Positions 1-8,139 are shown, numbered from the stretch's first letter. The stretch: DNA of 9,043 nucleotides from an uncultured Spongiibacteraceae bacterium (GCA_937969395.1 CALBVI010000017.1:1-9043); one strand, 5' to 3'. Numbers and translations are program-made. The notes: a model not told the origin generated them from the letters alone.

Positions 1-744
1 AGAAAACTTTTCCACTGTTTCTCTAACATTTTTACGCCGTCTTACACCTGCGGTATCAATCAAGGTATAAGGTTCGCCTTCACGCTCGTAATTAATATAG
101 ATACTATCGCGCGTGGTTCCTGGTTGATCGTATACAACGACTCTTTCTTCGCCTAACAAACGATTAACAAGCGTTGATTTACCAACATTAGGGCGGCCAA
201 CAATCGCTATTTTAGTGCCGTGCGATTCTTGTTCGTGCTCTAAAAACTCATCGCCAGTAAAGCATTCAAACATTTCTTCCAATAATACGCGCACACCTTT
301 ACCGTGAGTCGCCGTCATAGGATAAATCTGCTTAATACCTAGCTGATAAAAATCAGCCATTGCAATATCAGGATTTACCCCATCAATTTTATTCGCAATA
401 TAAAACACCGGTTTGGAAGACTGACGTAGTTTATGCGCTAGCGCTTCATCACCTGCGGTTAAACCTGCACGCGCGTCACAGAGAAAAAAGACCGCATCGG
501 CTTCATCAACAGCTTGCATTGACTGCTGAGCCATTGCCGCATCAATACCGTGCTCATCGCCAGTTATGCCACCAGTATCAATGACCATAAAGCGGCGGTC
601 ACCGAACTTAGCTTCGCCGTATTTACGATCACGGGTTAAGCCTGGTAAGTTTGCCACCAAGGCATCACGCGATTTAGTTAGTCGATTAAACAATGTCGAT
701 TTACCAACATTAGGACGACCAACTAAAGCAATAACAGGAATCAT
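1..744 (-). CDS. der: Ribosome-assembly GTPase Der (EngA), N-terminal 248 residues, cut by window edge
   Basis: Der is an essential tandem-domain GTPase that binds the 50S subunit during its assembly. The ATG at 742-744 opens a frame of 248 codons that is still open at the edge. Enterobacterial Der is about 490 residues, so roughly half is present. The first G domain shows the P-loop GRPNVGKS (residues 9-16), DTGG (56-59) and NKID (118-121). After an acidic linker (about 162-176) the second G domain begins, with a second GRPNVGKS (183-190) and DTAG (230-233). Two P-loops in one chain identify Der and exclude Era or ObgE. The second NKxD motif and the C-terminal KH-like domain lie outside the window. 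It follows bamB as in E. coli, but across 120 bp with a terminator-like hairpin, so it may be partly uncoupled from the upstream operon. Only a weak Shine-Dalgarno sequence is visible before the ATG. Confidence 0.97.
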   Translation of the reverse strand, partial: MIPVIALVGRPNVGKSTLFNRLTKSRDALVANLPGLTRDRKYGEAKFGDRRFMVIDTGGITGDEHGIDAAMAQQSMQAVDEADAVFFLCDARAGLTAGDEALAHKLRQSSKPVFYIANKIDGVNPDIAMADFYQLGIKQIYPMTATHGKGVRVLLEEMFECFTGDEFLEHEQESHGTKIAIVGRPNVGKSTLVNRLLGEERVVVYDQPGTTRDSIYINYEREGEPYTLIDTAGVRRRKNVRETVEKFS

Positions 745-776
745 AAAACAACCAAATAAAAACTATTTACAAAAAC

Positions 777-805
777 TAATAAAGGCGTTTAAAACGCCTT
801 TATTA
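777..805 (-). terminator. Perfect inverted repeat, probable intrinsic terminator after bamB
   Basis: A 14-bp perfect inverted repeat (TAATAAAGGCGTTT and its complement) is separated by one base, so the RNA would form a stem closed by GGCG/CGCC. On the minus strand the 3' arm ends in TTTATTA and is followed by GTTTTTG, giving a U-rich tail. The A-rich 5' arm could also allow some termination of plus-strand transcripts. It lies between the bamB stop and the der ATG, so it most likely ends or attenuates the ndk-to-bamB transcript. It starts only 33 bp upstream of der, so der may be read by partial read-through or from a promoter I could not pick out with confidence. Confidence 0.65.
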
Positions 806-823
806 AAAAGAACCTACCTAACG

Positions 824-852
824 ACAGCTCAGCGGTGAACGCTGTGAGCTGT
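824..852 (-). other. Second hairpin just downstream of bamB
   Basis: ACAGCTCA at 824-831 pairs with TGAGCTGT at 845-852, and an inner GCG/CGC pairing is possible with a two-base bulge. The hairpin starts 12 bp after the bamB stop codon. No T-run follows directly on the minus strand; the nearest (TTCTTTTT) begins about 12 nt later. It is therefore not a canonical intrinsic terminator, but could protect the 3' end of the message against exonucleases or act with the stronger hairpin at 777-805. Confidence 0.4.
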
Positions 853-864
853 TAAAACGTATCG

Positions 865-2007
865 TTATTCAAGCTTATAAGCAGCGAGTTCACCACTGTT
901 GCCATAGGCAATCACCATACCATCAGCAATTAACAAATCGGCTCTAATACCATCGCGGTCTAAACGAGTACGGGCAACCATATGACCATCAACTTGTGAC
1001 AATGCATGGATATAACCATCAAAATCACCCACTAACACATAACTACCTAATGTTACCGAGCCACTTAATTTACGTCTTGCTAATATGGTTTGCGCCCAGC
1101 GAACATCGCGGCCATTTTTCTCATAAGCGGTAACACTGCCGTCTTGCCCTGCGACATAAATATTACCAAAGCCTTCCGACATAGCCACATGGCTAGAAGC
1201 GTCATTAGCCCACAATCTATTGCCAGAACTTGGATCAATCGCAACAATCTGACCCTGATAGCTAACCGCATAGAGCAGGCCATCTAACAGTAATAACTTT
1301 CCATCAATGTCTACAATGCGCTCAATTTCAGAATTGCCTTTAGGGATTGCAACACGAGCACTCCACTGCACAGCACCTGTCTCAGCATCAAAACTAATCA
1401 CACTGCCATTAGCGAAACCCGTTATAACACTGCCACGCAATACCACTGGCGTGCTTGTACCGCGGATAGTTAACACCGGCACAGTATTACGATAAGACCA
1501 AAGGCGTGAACCGTCCTCACGATTAAGACCGATCAATTGACCATCTAAGGTTTGAACAAAAACGCGACTGGCATCAGCTTGCGGCGGGGCTAAAACTTCG
1601 CCACCGACATTAACAATCCACTGCTGTTCTCCGGTGTTTTTATCTAAGCTAATCACTTCGCCAGCAGAACCGCCGAGTAATATCGATGTATCACTAACAC
1701 CTACAGCGCCAAACAGCACCTGATCTAATTCTACGTCCCAGATCAAATCACCATCAGCTAACCGACGCCGCTCAACAGTGCCATCGGTAGCGGCAACATA
1801 AATGTCATCACCATCAATCGCAGGCGTCAATCGATTAAAAATATCACCTTGACCGTCGCCAACCGAAACATTCCAAACTTCATCAAATTTTCGCTCTGCG
1901 TCAAAATCGATTAGCTCAGCAGGCTCTAGATCTTCATCATCAAAAGAACTACAACCAGTAACAATAACCAGTAGTAAGACTAACCAAGATCTCAATAAAA
2001 ATTTCAA
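865..2007 (-). CDS. bamB: BamB, outer-membrane beta-barrel assembly lipoprotein
   Basis: BamB is a periplasm-facing lipoprotein of the BAM complex that binds BamA and helps insert beta-barrel proteins into the outer membrane. The 380 residues match the family (392 in E. coli). A basic, hydrophobic signal peptide (1-18) ends in the lipobox VTGC with the acylated Cys at 19; Ser at +2 predicts Lol-dependent outer-membrane sorting. The rest is a PQQ-type beta-propeller: tryptophans recur about every 40 residues (W45, W90, W130, W170, W215, W266, W304), each near a blade turn containing a DG or TG pair. The start is a TTG at 2005-2007 directly after the yfgM TAA and in the same frame, so no start further upstream is possible; an AGGAG 8 nt upstream supports it. 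A TTG at codon 5 would still leave a usable signal peptide. It is probably translationally coupled to yfgM and ends the main operon. Confidence 0.95.
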   Translation of the reverse strand: MKFLLRSWLVLLLVIVTGCSSFDDEDLEPAELIDFDAERKFDEVWNVSVGDGQGDIFNRLTPAIDGDDIYVAATDGTVERRRLADGDLIWDVELDQVLFGAVGVSDTSILLGGSAGEVISLDKNTGEQQWIVNVGGEVLAPPQADASRVFVQTLDGQLIGLNREDGSRLWSYRNTVPVLTIRGTSTPVVLRGSVITGFANGSVISFDAETGAVQWSARVAIPKGNSEIERIVDIDGKLLLLDGLLYAVSYQGQIVAIDPSSGNRLWANDASSHVAMSEGFGNIYVAGQDGSVTAYEKNGRDVRWAQTILARRKLSGSVTLGSYVLVGDFDGYIHALSQVDGHMVARTRLDRDGIRADLLIADGMVIAYGNSGELAAYKLE

Positions 2008-2685
2008 TTACGCATCTCCTGCGTCAGCTAATTGGCTCTTAAGCTGCTGCATTTTAAGATCTAAAACATTGTTGTTGGTAGCACCGATTGCCTGCCCTTG
2101 CTCTAAAGCTGCTTGGTAAGCAATATTCGCTTTCTCAAGATCACCTTGAGCGCTGTATATATCACCACGCACTTCTTCAAAAGAAGCCGCATAACCTGAA
2201 CTATCAGTCTCTAATAAGCTTAACGCATCATCATAATTTTCTTGCGCATAGAGCACTCGCGCCAGACGTAACGTCGCTTGTATTTTCATTTCAGCAGCGG
2301 CATCACCGTCTAATATCCAGCGTAGCTCCTGTTCTGCCCGACTCAACTCATTATTACTAACTGCAAATTTAGCTTTATATAAAGCACCAAATTGCGCGTA
2401 AATAGAACCGGCATAATCTTCTTTCAACTTCTCAGCCAAATGATTAGCGGTTGTACGCTGCGTTGAGCTCATTACACCATTAGTCCCTGCTGCAGCGACT
2501 AATAAGTCCTGATAAAGACCGGACGCCTCCTCCATAGTGGCTTGCTTTTGGTCTTGCCAAAATTCCCAGCCAAAAACCGCAATCAATGCCACCGCAATAC
2601 TGGCCATTAAAGAAGTGCCATTTTCGCCCCACCAATTCTTCAGCGTTTCGATTTGTTCTTCGTCGGTTTGATTGATTTCAGCCAT
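2008..2685 (-). CDS. yfgM: YfgM, membrane-anchored periplasmic TPR protein
   Basis: In E. coli YfgM is a single-pass inner-membrane protein that associates with the Sec translocon and the chaperone PpiD, and is proposed to hand over secreted and outer-membrane proteins. Here a short cytoplasmic segment rich in acidic residues (1-24) contains the family-typical LKNWWGENG, followed by one transmembrane helix (about 25-43, ending GWEFW) and a periplasmic helical region with TPR-like pairs (about 90-200, e.g. A-Y-A-x-E-N-Y-D-D-A). The length of 225 residues is slightly longer than the approximately 206 of E. coli. I chose the ATG at 2683-2685, with GAGA 8 nt upstream; an in-frame TTG six codons earlier (2701-2703) is possible but adds residues absent from the family start. 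Being next to bamB fits a shared role in envelope protein biogenesis. The TAA stop touches the bamB start. Confidence 0.92.
   Translation of the reverse strand: MAEINQTDEEQIETLKNWWGENGTSLMASIAVALIAVFGWEFWQDQKQATMEEASGLYQDLLVAAAGTNGVMSSTQRTTANHLAEKLKEDYAGSIYAQFGALYKAKFAVSNNELSRAEQELRWILDGDAAAEMKIQATLRLARVLYAQENYDDALSLLETDSSGYAASFEEVRGDIYSAQGDLEKANIAYQAALEQGQAIGATNNNVLDLKMQQLKSQLADAGDA
2016..2020 (-). promoter_or_regulatory. Ribosome binding site (AGGAG) deciding the bamB TTG start
   Basis: AGGAG on the minus strand lies inside the last codons of yfgM, 8 nt before the TTG at 2005-2007. No ATG or GTG in the bamB frame is available near it. This is the main evidence that bamB initiates at UUG and is reached by ribosomes finishing yfgM. 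Confidence 0.7.
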
Positions 2686-2725
2686 AATAATATTCTCTAA
2701 CAATTGTTATATTTTACGATTATTG

Positions 2726-2752
2726 ATTTTCAAATCACTTATCAGTGAAAAT
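2726..2752 (-). other. AT-rich gap between hisS and yfgM with two alternative small hairpins
   Basis: The gap holds a nested repeat. ATTTTCA (2726-2732) can pair with TGAAAAT (2746-2752), or TCACT (2735-2739) with AGTGA (2744-2748) around a 4-nt loop. The two compete because they share 2746-2748. No T-run follows on the minus strand, so it does not look like an intrinsic terminator. It begins directly after the hisS stop codon and could be a processing or mRNA-stability element; function is unknown and chance is possible in such AT-rich DNA. Confidence 0.25.
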
Positions 2753-4039
2753 TTAATGCCTATTAAACGCTTCAGCGAGTAAATCAGCCAAGTCATCAAC
2801 AGCTATTGTCTGCTGTTCACGCTCTTGTCGCAGCCATTTCACATTAATCAGCCCTTGCTCAGCTTCGTCATCGCCAAGAATTAAGGCGATTTCAGCGCCA
2901 CTGTCATTGGCTTTTTTAAACTGACGCTTAAACTTACCGCCACCGCAGTGCTTCATCAGCTTTAACGTCGGCAATGCTGTACGAATATGCTCACTCACCG
3001 CAACGGAGGCTAATTGTGCCTTATCGCCAGCCACAACAAAATACACATCGGGATTATTATTTAAATCTTCTGGAATTTGTCCGGTTTCTTGCAGTAATAA
3101 ACAAAGCCGCTCAATCCCCATCGCAAAGCCAATAGCCGGTGAAGGCTTACCACCCAACTGCTCTATTAGGCCGTCATAACGACCACCGGCACACACTGTA
3201 CCCTGAGCACCCAGCTGATCCGTAACCCACTCAAAGACGGTTTTGCTGTAATAGTCTAACCCGCGAACCAGCTTAGGATTTACTTGATAACTAATACCTG
3301 CCGCATCAAGTTGCTGCTTTAACTGTTCAAAATCATTGCGAGACTCATCGTCAAGGTAATCTAACAAGCTAGGCGCATTTTCTAAAATAGTCTGGGTCTG
3401 CGCATTTTTGCTGTCCAGAATCCGCAGTGGATTAGAGTCTAAACGACGCTGACTATCTTCATCTAACTGGTCAATGTATTGATTTAAGTATTCAACCAAA
3501 GCGGCGCGATAATTAGCCCGGGCTTCTGAGCTACCAATGCTATTCAGCTCTAACTTTACATAAGGCATTAAACCTAATTGCTGCCAGAGGCGCGCGGTAA
3601 TGATAATCAATTCAGCATCAATATCAGGCGTCGCCACACCAAAACTCTCTACACCGATTTGATGAAACTGACGCAAGCGACCTTTTTGTGGACGCTCATA
3701 GCGAAACATAGGACCGGCATACCACAATCGCTGTATTTGCTGATTATCTAACAAACCATTCTGTAAACAAGCTCGCACACAGCAGGCGGTACCTTCAGGT
3801 CGCAACGTTAAACTCTCACCGTTACGATCATCAAAGGTGTACATCTCTTTTTCAACGATATCGGTAACTTCACCAATCGAACGCTTAAATAATTCCGTTT
3901 GTTCCAAAATAGGAAAACGAATTTCATTGTAACTATACTGGCTTAGGACATCACTGACTGTACGCTCTAAGTATTGCCACAAAGAGGAGTCGACAGGCAG
4001 TAAATCGTTCATGCCACGGATAGATTGAATTTTTGCCAA
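2753..4039 (-). CDS. hisS: Histidyl-tRNA synthetase
   Basis: HisS charges tRNA-His with histidine in the cytoplasm. It is a class IIa synthetase of 428 residues, against 424 in E. coli. Class II motif 2 is at about 110-131 ([11 protein letters not shown] then RQFHQIGVE) and motif 3 at 302-312 ([11 protein letters not shown]). The histidine-specific signatures are LVRGLDYY (258-265) and GGRYDGL (285-291), and TLRPEGTA (78-85) forms part of the active site. The C-terminal anticodon-binding domain covers about 330-428, including [13 protein letters not shown]86 follows EGTA where E. coli has Gly. The start appears to be TTG at 4037-4039: an in-frame TAA lies just two codons upstream, and [14 protein letters not shown] aligns with the normal family N-terminus, so starting at the internal ATG (Met10) would remove conserved sequence. 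TGGA lies 7 nt upstream as a modest ribosome binding site. It follows ispG after 55 AT-rich bases. Confidence 0.98.
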   Translation of the reverse strand: MAKIQSIRGMNDLLPVDSSLWQYLERTVSDVLSQYSYNEIRFPILEQTELFKRSIGEVTDIVEKEMYTFDDRNGESLTLRPEGTACCVRACLQNGLLDNQQIQRLWYAGPMFRYERPQKGRLRQFHQIGVESFGVATPDIDAELIIITARLWQQLGLMPYVKLELNSIGSSEARANYRAALVEYLNQYIDQLDEDSQRRLDSNPLRILDSKNAQTQTILENAPSLLDYLDDESRNDFEQLKQQLDAAGISYQVNPKLVRGLDYYSKTVFEWVTDQLGAQGTVCAGGRYDGLIEQLGGKPSPAIGFAMGIERLCLLLQETGQIPEDLNNNPDVYFVVAGDKAQLASVAVSEHIRTALPTLKLMKHCGGGKFKRQFKKANDSGAEIALILGDDEAEQGLINVKWLRQEREQQTIAVDDLADLLAEAFNRH

Positions 4040-4094
4040 AATTTATTCCACTTACTAAAACTGTATAAAATTAAAACTCGCTAAAATATTTTCT

Positions 4095-5210
4095 TTACGC
4101 TTGCTTGGTAATAATACTTTCTTCGGCCTTTTCTTTAGCCGCAACCTTATCTCTGATCATCGTTTCTAAATGGTCGACTAAGTTTTCTTTGCCCACTTTA
4201 TGATGTTTTTCACCATCAATATAAATAAGATGTTGCGGTGTTCCACCCGTCAAACCAATATCAGCTTCTTTTGCTTCACCGGGGCCATTAACAATACAAC
4301 CGATGACTGCGACATCTAATGGCGTAGTAATATCTTCGACTCTGCTTTCTAAGTCGTTCATGGTTTTAACCACATCGAAATTTTGTCGAGAACAACTGGG
4401 GCAGGCAATAAAATTAATACCTTTACTGCGAAGTCTAAGACTCTTTAAAATTTCGTAGCCCACTTTTACTTCTTCGACCGGATCGGCTGCCAGCGAAATA
4501 CGAATCGTATCGCCAATGCCATCCATCAATAACATGCCCAAACCAACCGACGATTTTACCGTACCACCGCGCAAACCACCGGCCTCAGTAATACCTAAGT
4601 GCAGAGGCTGTTCAATTTGAGTCGCTATTTTTCGATAAGCCTCAACCGCCATAAAAATACCGGAGGCTTTGACACTTAATTTAAAATCCTGAAAATCTAA
4701 TTTATCAAGAATATCAATATGACGCATTGCTGATTCAACTAAGGCATCGGGAGTTGGCTCGCCATATTTACGCTGTAAGTCTTTTTCTAATGAACCCGCA
4801 TTTACGCCAATTCTGATAGGGATATTGTTCGCTTTGGCAGCATCGACAACCGCCCGCACTTTTTCATCTTTGCCGATATTACCCGGATTGATACGCAAAC
4901 AATCAACGCCATATTCAGCAACTTTCAAAGCAATTTTATAATCGAAATGAATATCCGCTACTAGCGGTACATTAACCTGCTGACGAATTTTCTTAAACGC
5001 TTCTGCCGCTTCCATCGTTGGCACAGAGACTCTGACAATATCAGCGCAAACATCTTCTAAGCGCTTAATTTGCGCAACCGTAGCCGCCACATCACAGGTA
5101 TCAGTGTTCGTCATACTCTGAACTGAGATTGGCGCATCACCACCAACAGCGACATCGCCAACAAAAATTTGACGAGACTTGCGACGAACAATGGGGGATT
5201 CCATTTGCAT
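4095..5210 (-). CDS. ispG: 4-hydroxy-3-methylbut-2-enyl diphosphate synthase (IspG/GcpE)
   Basis: IspG carries out the penultimate step of the MEP isoprenoid pathway: it reductively opens methylerythritol cyclodiphosphate to HMBPP using a [4Fe-4S] cluster. The 371 residues are the bacterial two-domain form: an N-terminal TIM barrel (about 8-265, with [18 protein letters not shown] and RINPGNIG) and a C-terminal cluster domain. The cluster ligands are visible as C270 and C273 (ACPSCSRQ), C305 and E312 ([11 protein letters not shown]), at the same positions as in E. coli. The long insert of plant and Chlamydia forms is absent. The ATG at 5208-5210 lies 3 nt after the rodZ stop, with AGG about 9 nt upstream inside the rodZ end; a second ATG two codons in (5202-5204) cannot be excluded. 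The C-terminal tail (about 352-371) is charged and poorly conserved. Presence implies the MEP rather than the mevalonate route. Confidence 0.98.
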   Translation of the reverse strand: MQMESPIVRRKSRQIFVGDVAVGGDAPISVQSMTNTDTCDVAATVAQIKRLEDVCADIVRVSVPTMEAAEAFKKIRQQVNVPLVADIHFDYKIALKVAEYGVDCLRINPGNIGKDEKVRAVVDAAKANNIPIRIGVNAGSLEKDLQRKYGEPTPDALVESAMRHIDILDKLDFQDFKLSVKASGIFMAVEAYRKIATQIEQPLHLGITEAGGLRGGTVKSSVGLGMLLMDGIGDTIRISLAADPVEEVKVGYEILKSLRLRSKGINFIACPSCSRQNFDVVKTMNDLESRVEDITTPLDVAVIGCIVNGPGEAKEADIGLTGGTPQHLIYIDGEKHHKVGKENLVDHLETMIRDKVAAKEKAEESIITKQA

Positions 5211-5213
5211 GAT

Positions 5214-6167
5214 CTAAGACCTATCTACCACTAATCGTGCAGAATTATTACTGCGATTAACATTAATCTCAACCGGCTCACCGTTATGACTCAAGGTCAC
5301 GCCTGGTGCATAGCCTAACAAAATCGAAAACGGGGCTTGTCCACTTAAAGTCAAACTATCTTCTGCTCTTTTTAGCGCGGAAAATATTAATTGATCGTCA
5401 CTATCTTTAACTTCAACCCAGCAATCTTTTTCAAACAAAAAAGTCAATAAATCTTCTTTTTTATCCGATCCTTCTGTAGCGCCCAAACCCACTCTAAAAT
5501 TATCATCTGCAACGGCCATCACATTATTAGCAGGAACGCTGTCGGTGTTTGTTATTTCAACAGATTTATTCACTAGCTCTAAATTTGCAGTCACATCAGA
5601 AACAGCGTCTATGCTGGAACGGTCTTCAGAGTTAATTTGGGCATTACGTGCAACAATAACAACATTGTCATTCTGATCAATAATGACTTTATCACTCGTA
5701 ACAGGAGCGACAGTAGTATCATCAACAGCAGTATTACTTGAACGCCACAAAAAAAACAAAATAACGATTGAAGCCGCTAAAAACCAATATTTAACAGTGT
5801 TGCCCTGAGGTACTTTTTTTCTATACGAAGCGTCTTTTTTAGCGTCAACATTAACCGGTTCAACCCGCAATTTCATGTAGCGCGCTATAACAAGTTCCGA
5901 ATCTAACTCCATTAATTTGGCATAGGATCTCATGTAGCCCTTACAAAAAACTTCAGCCGAGAAGACAGCGTAATTATTACTTTCAAGAGCCTCAACTTGA
6001 TTGGCTAGGATATGTAGTTTATCGGCGACTTCACGATAACTAAGCCCTGTTTTTAACCTTGCATCTCGAAGCATCTCACCAGCAGTTTCAACGTTAGCTT
6101 CAACATCAACAGGAGAGTCATCACCATTCACTAGAGGACTATCTAAAACTTCCTCTTGCTTACTCAT
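5214..6167 (-). CDS. rodZ: RodZ, cell-shape and MreB-anchoring membrane protein
   Basis: RodZ is a bitopic inner-membrane protein that links cytoplasmic MreB filaments to the elongation machinery and maintains rod shape. With the chosen start it has 317 residues (337 in E. coli). A cytoplasmic HTH_25-type helix-turn-helix that binds MreB spans about 29-89 (LRDARLKTGLSYREVADKL, then a GYMRSYAKL segment), followed by a basic juxtamembrane stretch, one transmembrane helix (about 125-141), an Asn/Asp/Val-rich periplasmic linker, and the RodZ C-terminal beta domain (DUF4115, about 239-314, containing CWVEVKDSDDQ and the PFSILLGYAPGV region). I start it at the ATG at 6165-6167, which has AAAAGG 9 nt upstream and overlaps the pilW stop by 8 nt. 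A TTG 24 nt earlier would add eight residues without a clear ribosome binding site. Overlap with pilW suggests translational coupling. Confidence 0.93.
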   Translation of the reverse strand: MSKQEEVLDSPLVNGDDSPVDVEANVETAGEMLRDARLKTGLSYREVADKLHILANQVEALESNNYAVFSAEVFCKGYMRSYAKLMELDSELVIARYMKLRVEPVNVDAKKDASYRKKVPQGNTVKYWFLAASIVILFFLWRSSNTAVDDTTVAPVTSDKVIIDQNDNVVIVARNAQINSEDRSSIDAVSDVTANLELVNKSVEITNTDSVPANNVMAVADDNFRVGLGATEGSDKKEDLLTFLFEKDCWVEVKDSDDQLIFSALKRAEDSLTLSGQAPFSILLGYAPGVTLSHNGEPVEINVNRSNNSARLVVDRS

Positions 6168-6945
6168 TACCAAATACCTTTTGGTATTCAATGTATTCTT
6201 TCGATACCGGATACAGGTTTTTCAGAGCCAAACTATAGCTAGACAAGGCATTACTATTATTAAATTTATCGGCTAAGCGAATACCTAACCACAGTGCACG
6301 AGCAGGCTGTTGCTTGGTACTTCTACGGTAAACATCATAATATTGTTGTGCTGTCACATAATCTTCTAGCAAAAAATAAGCATTAGCCAGCTCGAAAGCC
6401 AGAGCGTGATCGTTTCTATTCATCAAATAGGCACGGCGATATTGATCACGAGCCTCTTCGTACTTTCCTAACAAGGTATAACAGCGACCTAAGCTAATAA
6501 ATGCAGCTAGCCTTTGTGAATAAAGCGTGTCTTCAACAACTAATTCTAATTGTTTAGCTGCCTCACTATAACGCTGCAATTGAAACAAAAAAGCACCGTA
6601 ATTATTGCGTACACGCGAGGCATTACCGTTCAGCGCTAATGATTTTTTATAGTTTTCTTCAGCAAATTCAAATTCGCCGGTATTTTGAAAAACTAATGCC
6701 AATGCTTCGTAGCTCTCGGCATTATCATCATCAAGTTCAAGCGCTACTTTCAAATGCCGCTTAGCAGCATTCCAATTACCTTCACGAATATAAGTACGTG
6801 CTAACTGAACAGAAACTTCTAATGCTTTGGCGTCGTCCGCCTTATCAATCATGCTACCGCTCTCGGTCGTGACACAGCCCGAAATGACTAATAATAAAGA
6901 TAGTATTACGACCAGAAAAGAAGGCTTTTTATTGCTGTCCAACAT
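6160..6945 (-). CDS. pilW: Type IV pilus biogenesis/stability lipoprotein PilW (PilF in Pseudomonas)
   Basis: In Pseudomonas PilF is an outer-membrane lipoprotein (pilotin) needed to localise and multimerise the PilQ secretin of type IV pili; in Neisseria the homologue PilW affects pilus stability. The 261 residues (252 in P. aeruginosa) begin with a basic N-terminus and hydrophobic core ending in the lipobox ISGC (Cys 24). Val at +2 predicts outer-membrane sorting. The mature part is almost all TPR helix pairs: about 41-72, 75-106, 109-140, 146-177 and 180-211, with typical GNWNAAKRHLKVALELD, GKYEEARDQYRRAY and EDYVTAQQYYDVY units. The ATG at 6943-6945 has GGAG 6 nt upstream and follows rlmN by 16 bp. 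Its position between rlmN and rodZ is the usual one in piliated gammaproteobacteria and predicts pil genes elsewhere in the genome. Family assignment rests on context plus architecture, since TPR sequences alone are weakly specific. Confidence 0.92.
   Translation of the reverse strand: MLDSNKKPSFLVVILSLLLVISGCVTTESGSMIDKADDAKALEVSVQLARTYIREGNWNAAKRHLKVALELDDDNAESYEALALVFQNTGEFEFAEENYKKSLALNGNASRVRNNYGAFLFQLQRYSEAAKQLELVVEDTLYSQRLAAFISLGRCYTLLGKYEEARDQYRRAYLMNRNDHALAFELANAYFLLEDYVTAQQYYDVYRRSTKQQPARALWLGIRLADKFNNSNALSSYSLALKNLYPVSKEYIEYQKVFGNE
6176..6182 (-). promoter_or_regulatory. Ribosome binding site (AAAAGGT) deciding the rodZ ATG start
   Basis: The purine-rich AAAAGGT lies inside the end of pilW. 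Its AAAAGG is 9 nt before the rodZ ATG at 6165-6167 in the direction of transcription. It lies downstream of the alternative TTG at 6189-6191, so it can serve only the ATG, favouring the shorter RodZ. Confidence 0.5.
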
Positions 6946-6961
6946 ACTTAGCTCCGCTTTA

Positions 6962-8128
6962 TCATTCGATAATGTTTACTGCTTGCACTTGATTATAGTT
7001 GGCTTTATGTCTTTCACTACGTTTTGTTCGATCAGCCACTTGGCCAATCAATTGACCGCATGCCGCGTCAATATCATCACCACGGGTACTGCGAACAGTC
7101 GTCACGATGTTTGAATTACTTAAAACCTGCCAAAAGCGATCAACGGCTCTTTTACTGGGCCTTTCATAATCCGATAACGGAAACGGATTAAACGGGATTA
7201 AATTAATTTTACAAGGAAAGTCTTTTAACAACCGCGCCAATGCATGCGCCTGTTCAGGACTATCATTAACACCCGCAATTAAGGTGTATTCAACGGTAGT
7301 TACTCGGTGAGTATCTGACTGTTTGTCCCAATAACGGGTACAAGCCGCCAACAACTCTGCAATAGGGTAACGTTTATTAATCGGCACTAGCTGATTGCGT
7401 AATTCATCATCTGCCGCATGTAACGAAATTGCTAATGAGACGGAAGAAACATCCCCTAGGCGATCAAGTGCAGGCACAACGCCAGAGGTACTCAATGTTA
7501 CTCGGCGTTTAGAAATACCATAACCAAAATCATCAAGCATTAAACTCATTGCATCGACAACATTATCAAAATTCAATAATGGCTCGCCCATACCCATCAT
7601 TACAACATTGGTAATAATTTTTTTATTGGTTGACGGAAATGCATCGTAAGATTTAATCGCCAACCAAACTTGGCCGATAATTTCAGCAACGGTTAAATCA
7701 CGCTGAAAACCCTGTTTGCCTGTTGAGCAAAAGCTACAATCTAAACTACAGCCGACTTGCGAAGAAACACATAAAGTCCCGCGATCACCATCGGGAATAA
7801 GCACCGTCTCAACTAAGCTACCACTAGTCACTTTAACAGCCCATTTACGGGTGCCATCTTTGGAGGTTTTTTCAGTGACTACTTCAGGTGGACGAATTTC
7901 CGCACACTCTTTGAGCTGAGCACGAAAATTTTTGCTGATATTAGTCATCTCGTCGAAATCATCAACACCATGATGATGAATCCACTTTAATAACTGCTGT
8001 GCGCGAAAAGACTTCTCACCCAATGAGAGGCAAAAAGCTTCCATTTTTTCACGCGAAAGCCCCAGCAGATTTGTTTTCTCTACTGGGGCTTGCGTTGTAG
8101 CATGTTGTTCAGACGTTTCAGTAGTCAC
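6962..8128 (-). CDS. rlmN: Dual-specificity 23S rRNA A2503 / tRNA A37 C2-methyltransferase RlmN
   Basis: RlmN is a radical-SAM enzyme that makes 2-methyladenosine in 23S rRNA at A2503 and in some tRNAs at A37, supporting decoding fidelity. The 388 residues match the family (384 in E. coli). The cluster motif CxxxCxxC is C127, C131, C134 ([16 protein letters not shown]). The two catalytic cysteines are visible as C120 (RGTLCVSSQ), equivalent to C118 of E. coli, and C357 (DAACGQL), equivalent to C355. GMGEPLLN (179-186) is the SAM-binding GEP motif. The N-terminal accessory domain begins with the conserved [10 protein letters not shown] at 20-29. The start is a GTG at 8126-8128, with an in-frame TGA immediately before it, so no longer product is possible; the first ATG (Met29) would cut into conserved sequence. 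No strong Shine-Dalgarno sequence is seen, so coupling to ndk, 11 bp upstream, is likely. A Cfr-type C8 methyltransferase is less likely given the operon context and the RlmN-type [11 protein letters not shown] motif. Confidence 0.98.
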   Translation of the reverse strand: MTTETSEQHATTQAPVEKTNLLGLSREKMEAFCLSLGEKSFRAQQLLKWIHHHGVDDFDEMTNISKNFRAQLKECAEIRPPEVVTEKTSKDGTRKWAVKVTSGSLVETVLIPDGDRGTLCVSSQVGCSLDCSFCSTGKQGFQRDLTVAEIIGQVWLAIKSYDAFPSTNKKIITNVVMMGMGEPLLNFDNVVDAMSLMLDDFGYGISKRRVTLSTSGVVPALDRLGDVSSVSLAISLHAADDELRNQLVPINKRYPIAELLAACTRYWDKQSDTHRVTTVEYTLIAGVNDSPEQAHALARLLKDFPCKINLIPFNPFPLSDYERPSKRAVDRFWQVLSNSNIVTTVRSTRGDDIDAACGQLIGQVADRTKRSERHKANYNQVQAVNIIE

Positions 8129-8139
8129 TCATCAACCAT

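Noticed and set aside
360..838. Two overlapping plus-strand reading frames antisense to der
   Set aside because: Their sequences are low-complexity reverse shadows of der (His/Arg/Leu-rich), with no ribosome binding site, and the second runs through the terminator hairpin.
1080..1495. Short frames on both strands within bamB
   Set aside because: All lie entirely inside a well-supported bamB and show no domain, signal or initiation site.
2088..2360. 90-codon plus-strand frame antisense to yfgM
   Set aside because: Composition typical of an antisense shadow; no initiation signal; yfgM on the other strand explains the coding constraint.
6168..6191. Longer RodZ starting at the TTG at 6189-6191
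   Set aside because: The ATG at 6165-6167 has a better-placed ribosome binding site and overlaps the pilW stop in the usual coupled manner; the extra eight residues are coded within pilW and look non-conserved.
6827..7114. 95-codon plus-strand frame across the pilW-rlmN junction
   Set aside because: It runs antisense through the pilW signal-peptide region, which gives its hydrophobic look, and through the rlmN end. No ribosome binding site or promoter was found.
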